Source: Torreya grandis (Eukaryota > Streptophyta > Pinopsida > Cupressales > Taxaceae). Taken from it: a stretch of DNA of 64,000 bases. Positions 60,291-64,000 of the stretch are shown here, one piece after another. The DNA is taken from assembly GCA_037957365.1 (NCBI GenBank), contig JARHVA010003166.1, positions 1,059,501 to 1,123,500 of the forward strand. The letters run 5' to 3'. A model generated the notes under the pieces. It was given only the letters and a program-made list of their open reading frames with translations. It was not told the origin of the DNA and ran no database searches. Position numbers and translations under genes: made by a program. Every line of letters begins with the position of its first letter. Position 1 is the first letter of the stretch.

Positions 60291-61990
60291 ATAAAGTGAT
60301 ATAAAGTGAAATATGTCTTTATTGACAATGGATCAAGGCTCAACATAGTGTCTCTAAAGCTCATCAAGCTTCTCAGGTACACAATGGTAGATCTCCAATA
60401 AAAAATGATAACTATCAAAGCCTATGATAATTAGGAGAGAGAATCACAAGGAACCATTGTCCTATCAGTTCTCATTAAGCCTTTGACCCATGATACACTT
60501 TTCCATGTGCTTGATATTGAGTTGTCATATAATATGCTTCTAAGTAGGCCTTGGTTACATGAAATTCATGTAGTCCCATCAATGTTGCACCAATATATCA
60601 TGTTCTCCCACTCATAGATGGAAGTGAATATTATAGGATATTTGTACCCATATGAGCACTACAAAAATCTTGAGGTTGAGTTTCAAAGCTCTAATTACCA
60701 ATATGCCATTAATCCAAGTTATAAGTAGGATAAATGAAAGGCCATATTTATTGATTCTCTAGATGCAAATTGCATAGATATTAATACACTGGATTCCCTT
60801 TCCCACATGCCACCTCCTGAAGCTTCCAATCATTACATCATTTCAACTAATGGCCTGGGAGAATATTTAACACATGATACCTTTCATATTTCCAATATTC
60901 CTTAGAATCCAAAGACCTTTGGAAGACCTAAAGTTACCCCACACATGCATTGGCAATGAAAAATTAAAGATAAACTTCATAATCTAGAACTAGTCACATT
61001 CATACTAGCATCTGGCTAAGAACAAGACCCTCTCAAAAGAGATGAATCATGGTTATACAATGATAGTTTTGTTGATTATTACGAGAGCACAAAGTATCTC
61101 ATTCCCAATTAGATCATGTAACATCAAGATTATGAAGGAATAGGCCTCAAACTAAATCAACATGGAACCATTGAGTTAATTTCTATGACTAAGTATAAAT
61201 GAACTTATGGACTTGGATTTAAACTACCTGGGGGTGACCTCACATATCTTATTCAAGTTCCATCACTGGAGACTAGTGATGATGATGCTGACAGTGAAGT
61301 AGAATCTAATCATAGCCTTATATTTTATGACCTAGTTGAGACTAACCTATTTGATAATAATTTCATATGTACCCTTAACCTAATCATTCATAATAACCCA
61401 TTTCCATTATACCATCCTCAACTCATAGATTATGACCAATAAGAATTGATTTTTTTGATTGATGAGTTTTAGAATGATGAGGCATTCTATGATTTTTTAG
61501 GCTTTAGAGATAATGTTTCGTTGGGAGATCATAAATCAGGGTTCTCAATCATATTAGATCTTGAATCCTATTTTGGAGAGTAGGTGAACACCCTTAGCCA
61601 AAAACAAATAAATAAAACATTGAGGTCCCAAAGTGAAAACCTCTTTGAGGAACTTTATGACTAGGTAAAAAGTAAAGATAAAGGCTAGTGCAGTGGTTAA
61701 AACTTTTTTTAGGTGTCATTAGATGTAGGTGTTAATTCTTCTTCAAATTTAAACCAAGAGACCACCAATGATGAACTTGCCTATGGATCTGAGTTTAGTT
61801 TTAAGAAATAATAAGTGTTTGATAAAGTTCTTCAATAATTTTTGACTATTTTTGTCACATGGCTAGATCTCCCATTGGGGGGCTCAGATTCATCATGCCT
61901 AGGAGAAGTTAAAGAGCTAGTCCTAACAGATGACCTTGATATAGTCTAATAGTTCAAGTCTTTGCCTATTATCCTAAAAGATGGTTCGAC
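60291..61990 (+). pseudogene. Element B: aspartic protease and pol linker
   Basis: Frame of position 60,315 reads VFIDNGSRLNIVSLKLIKLL with the active-site loop (D-N-G-S), then TIVLSVLIKPL, TLFHVLDIELSYNMLLSRPWLHEI with the characteristic LL(S/G)RPW end, and HQYIMFSH. From about 60,680 a long linker with few identifiable features (DDDADSEVESN, LLHHPQL-like) follows in the same frame to RT. No frameshift is needed over 2.4 kb; only stops interrupt. Protease would process Gag-Pol. Confidence 0.82.
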
Positions 61991-62714
61991 CCTTATAGTC
62001 AAAGATATAATAGAGGTAAACATCAGGACTCCATCAGACCTAAAATGGATCAAACTAGGTACATCCCTCATTAAAGAATAATGTGAAGTCTTTACATCTC
62101 TATTGAGAGAATTTGTAGATATCTTTGCATGGGATTATTCTAGCATACCAAGTTTAGACCCCACCTTGATTTTACATCACCTTGTGGTAAATCTCAATGT
62201 CAAACTAGTTAAGCAAAAGTTATGTAAGATGCATCCTTGTATTGATGTATTAGTAAAGAAAGAGTTGGAAAAAATCTTAAAAGCATGATTTATGTGATCC
62301 ATCAACTACTCAGAATGGATATCTAATGTTGTACCTATTATCAAAAAGCTTGAAGGAATCAGAATCTATATTGATGTTAGAGACAAAAACAAAGCTTTCC
62401 CTAAGGATGACTTTTCATTTCCTAATATTGACATGATCATTGACTCCATGGTAGGTTATGAGATGCTTTCACTCATGGATGGCTTTTCAAGATACAACCA
62501 GATCAAAATAACACTAAAAGACCAATACAAGATAACATTCACCACTACATGGGGCACATTTTTTTATCAAGTAATGTCATTTGGTCTTAATAATGTTGAA
62601 CCTACATATAAAAGAGCCATGCCCATTATATTCCATGATATGATGTATGATTTTATTGAAGACTATGTCAATGACATACTAGGTAAATCAAAAACTAGGG
62701 CCGACCATCCATAA
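61991..62714 (+). pseudogene. Element B: reverse transcriptase, 3' truncated
   Basis: Continues the protease frame: LREFVDIFAWDYSSIPSLDP (62,103-62,160), VVPIIKKLEGIRIYIDVRDKN-like start near 62,325, KAFPKDDFSFPNIDMIID, MLSLMDGFSRYNQIKITLKD, KITFTTTWGTFFYQVMSFGL, YKRAMPIIFHDMMYDFIEDY and the catalytic YVNDIL near 62,664-62,681. The catalytic box has Asn where YVDD needs the first Asp. The sequence breaks after ADHP at 62,714; thumb, RNase H domains and integrase are gone. Sequence type is Tat/Ogre-like, the same side of the family as element A at the left edge. Confidence 0.92.
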
Positions 62715-63440
62715 GTGCTACGTAGCTAACATCTTGATTTAATCTCAATCATATCCTACATAGAATAATTAAACAATGAAATAATTCCAACCTTTGTTTA
62801 GTTTGGATGAACATCTCCCTACTAGTAAGTTGTCCTAATTTATCTTTATCCTTTGTATCATATTACCATCATCAACCAAATCAATCATGTTTGCCATAAT
62901 CAAGGTCCAATGATTATAATATCCTATGGGTAAATCATTGCACACCATCCCACCTATGTTTCTCAATGATTATAATTACTCTTGGGAAAATCATTATTTT
63001 ATTACCACTTTACTTTTTATACCCATACAGTGTCATGTTGTTATCTTGTTTGTCTATCCTAATTGGGATAACTTCATCTTCTCAATGATTATAAATGCCT
63101 TTGGGAAAATCATTGTGCTTTCATTCCAGATTGCCACTATCAGGGTACAATGATTATAACAACCTTTAGGCAAACCATTGCATACTATCCCAATTGCATT
63201 CTTAATTATTTTGACTACTTATTTAATAACATTGTGTTATCATCCCATCATGTTCCTTTCTTTGGTCTCCTCATCTCCATTCTCTCTTTCAACGGACAAC
63301 TTGATGACCTTTCCTTATGCCAACTATTCCCTCAAGGGGGAATCATATAGTTAATTTAGTATTGTTATAGTTATAGGCATACAAGACCTTTTCATTCTTT
63401 GAGAATATGTTACTATGCCTATATCTTTTAATTCCTTCCC
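62715..63440 (+). other. Element B 3' UTR
   Basis: Noncoding after the pol deletion. It holds the hairpin repeats at 62,908-63,180 and then AT-rich sequence to the polypurine tract. Small open frames here are fortuitous. Confidence 0.65.
62908..63180. repeat. Tandem hairpin repeats, unit about 56-65 bp
   Basis: Four recognisable units at 62,908-62,940, 62,964-62,995, 63,083-63,115 and 63,148-63,180, each starting CAATGATTATAA and ending (A)AATCATTG or close. CAATGATT and AATCATTG are inverse complements, so each unit can fold. A fifth, decayed unit may fill the gap near 63,020. Confidence 0.85.
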
Positions 63441-63454
63441 AAATAGGGGCAAAC
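63441..63454 (+). promoter_or_regulatory. Polypurine tract of element B
   Basis: AAATAGGGGCAAAC ends at the TG of the 3' LTR, the position and form usual in Tat-like elements. Confidence 0.75.
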
Positions 63455-64000
63455 TGTAGACACCTAAATCTAGCCACCAATGACCATTAATCAGGGTTTT
63501 GACCAATTTCCACTAAAATGCACAATTTGGCCTAAAAACACTAAAACACATTAAATGAATTGAAATTTAAATATTCAAGTTTCAATTTTGGCTAAAGTTT
63601 CATTAAATGGGTTAATGTAATTTATGAATCAGCTAACTTTGATCAGATCATTTTGAGTCAAAATGACATTTTTGCACCTGGATGCTTTAGATTGATCTTT
63701 TCTATCAAATTTCTTATACAAGATGTGTGCCATTGTTATTTTTCATTGTTAATATCTTAAATGGGATAATGGTTCCAATTCATCTAACATCAACATCTAA
63801 TTTTAAACCAATCAAATTTTAAGCTAATAATACATAATTTTGACCAATAAGATTAATTTGTGCACAAATTGCCAAGGTTTTGCATCAAAGTTCACTAATC
63901 ATATTTAAGGCTAATTAAACCAAATCAAGATCTTAAGTTAATTTTCCATTGAAATTTTTGAATATTTATTTTTAGAAATTGATATTGAATATTGCATCAT
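63455..64000 (+). repeat. Element B 3' LTR, first 546 bp
   Basis: Starts TGTAGACACCTAAATC and aligns with the 5' LTR from 52,269. It runs out of the window, so its end and target duplication cannot be checked; the left flank of the 5' LTR is ATAGA (52,264-52,268). Confidence 0.9.

Larger units (their letters stand above)
52269..64000 (+). mobile_element. Element B: Tat-like Ty3/gypsy retrotransposon, internally deleted (3' end outside window)
   Basis: 5' LTR at 52,269-53,471 and first 546 bp of the 3' LTR from 63,455, both starting TGTAGA. Interior order: primer site, minisatellite leader, gag, protease, RT, repeat-bearing 3' UTR, polypurine tract. RT stops at 62,714 and the rest of pol (RNase H, extra RNase H, integrase) is missing. 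RT and gag sequence (PNIDMIID, gag PRSHLTNFF) match the Tat/Ogre side of plant gypsy elements. LTR copies differ by roughly 12-15% by eye, older than Z. Confidence 0.9.

Noticed and set aside
1..64000. CRISPR arrays, bacterial operons, tRNA or rRNA genes, or a host protein gene
   Set aside because: Tandem repeats lack spacers of constant length, no RNA gene core is seen, and all recognisable coding relics are gag or pol of plant LTR elements, apart from two unknown relics inside such elements.

Overview
This 64 kb window looks like intergenic DNA from a large, repeat-rich land-plant nuclear genome. I see no host gene, no tRNA or rRNA gene, and nothing bacterial. The DNA is AT-rich and filled with decayed LTR retrotransposons, several nested inside one another. 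Their polyproteins belong to plant Ty3/gypsy (Tat-like and a second dual-RNase-H family) and Ty1/copia (Sirevirus-like). The thick nesting, very long LTRs and strong decay would fit a gymnosperm or another giant-genome plant, but the sequence alone does not prove this.

Layout. (1) 1-2,220: 3' half of a Tat-like gypsy pol (element A: RNase H, archaeal-type RNase H, integrase), followed by noncoding 3' sequence and probably its LTR, which resumes at about 9,323-10,250. (2) 4,393-9,317: element Z, a minus-strand Sirevirus-like copia element with two ~1.15 kb LTRs, a perfect CTAAT target duplication, an initiator-Met-type primer binding site, and only gag plus a protease start; the rest of pol is missing. 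(3) about 10,250-14,105: element D, the 3' end and ~3 kb LTR of another copia element. (4) 14,125-48,680: gypsy array C, in tandem order internal I, LTR2, internal II, LTR3. LTR2 is ~5.9 kb (18,049-23,923). LTR3 is split by two insertions: X (33,596-40,880) and Y (42,468-47,767). (5) 48,681-52,268: element E, a copia remnant with gag zinc knuckles, polypurine tracts and LTR, again without pol. (6) 52,269-64,000: element B, a Tat-like gypsy element (5' LTR, primer site, gag, protease, RT, repeat-bearing 3' UTR, partial 3' LTR) that lacks its RNase H and integrase.

How the parts relate. All coding regions are pseudogenes; stops often lie where the family has Gln or Trp, as expected from C-to-T decay of methylated DNA. 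Nesting gives relative ages: X and Y entered LTR3 after array C existed, B entered the LTR of E, and Z entered the flank or LTR of A. The most unusual items are a 268-codon open-frame relic inside the long LTR of family C, insertion X with inverted rather than direct LTR-like arms, an RNase H domain placed before RT in family C, and the repeated occurrence of copia elements that keep gag but have lost pol.
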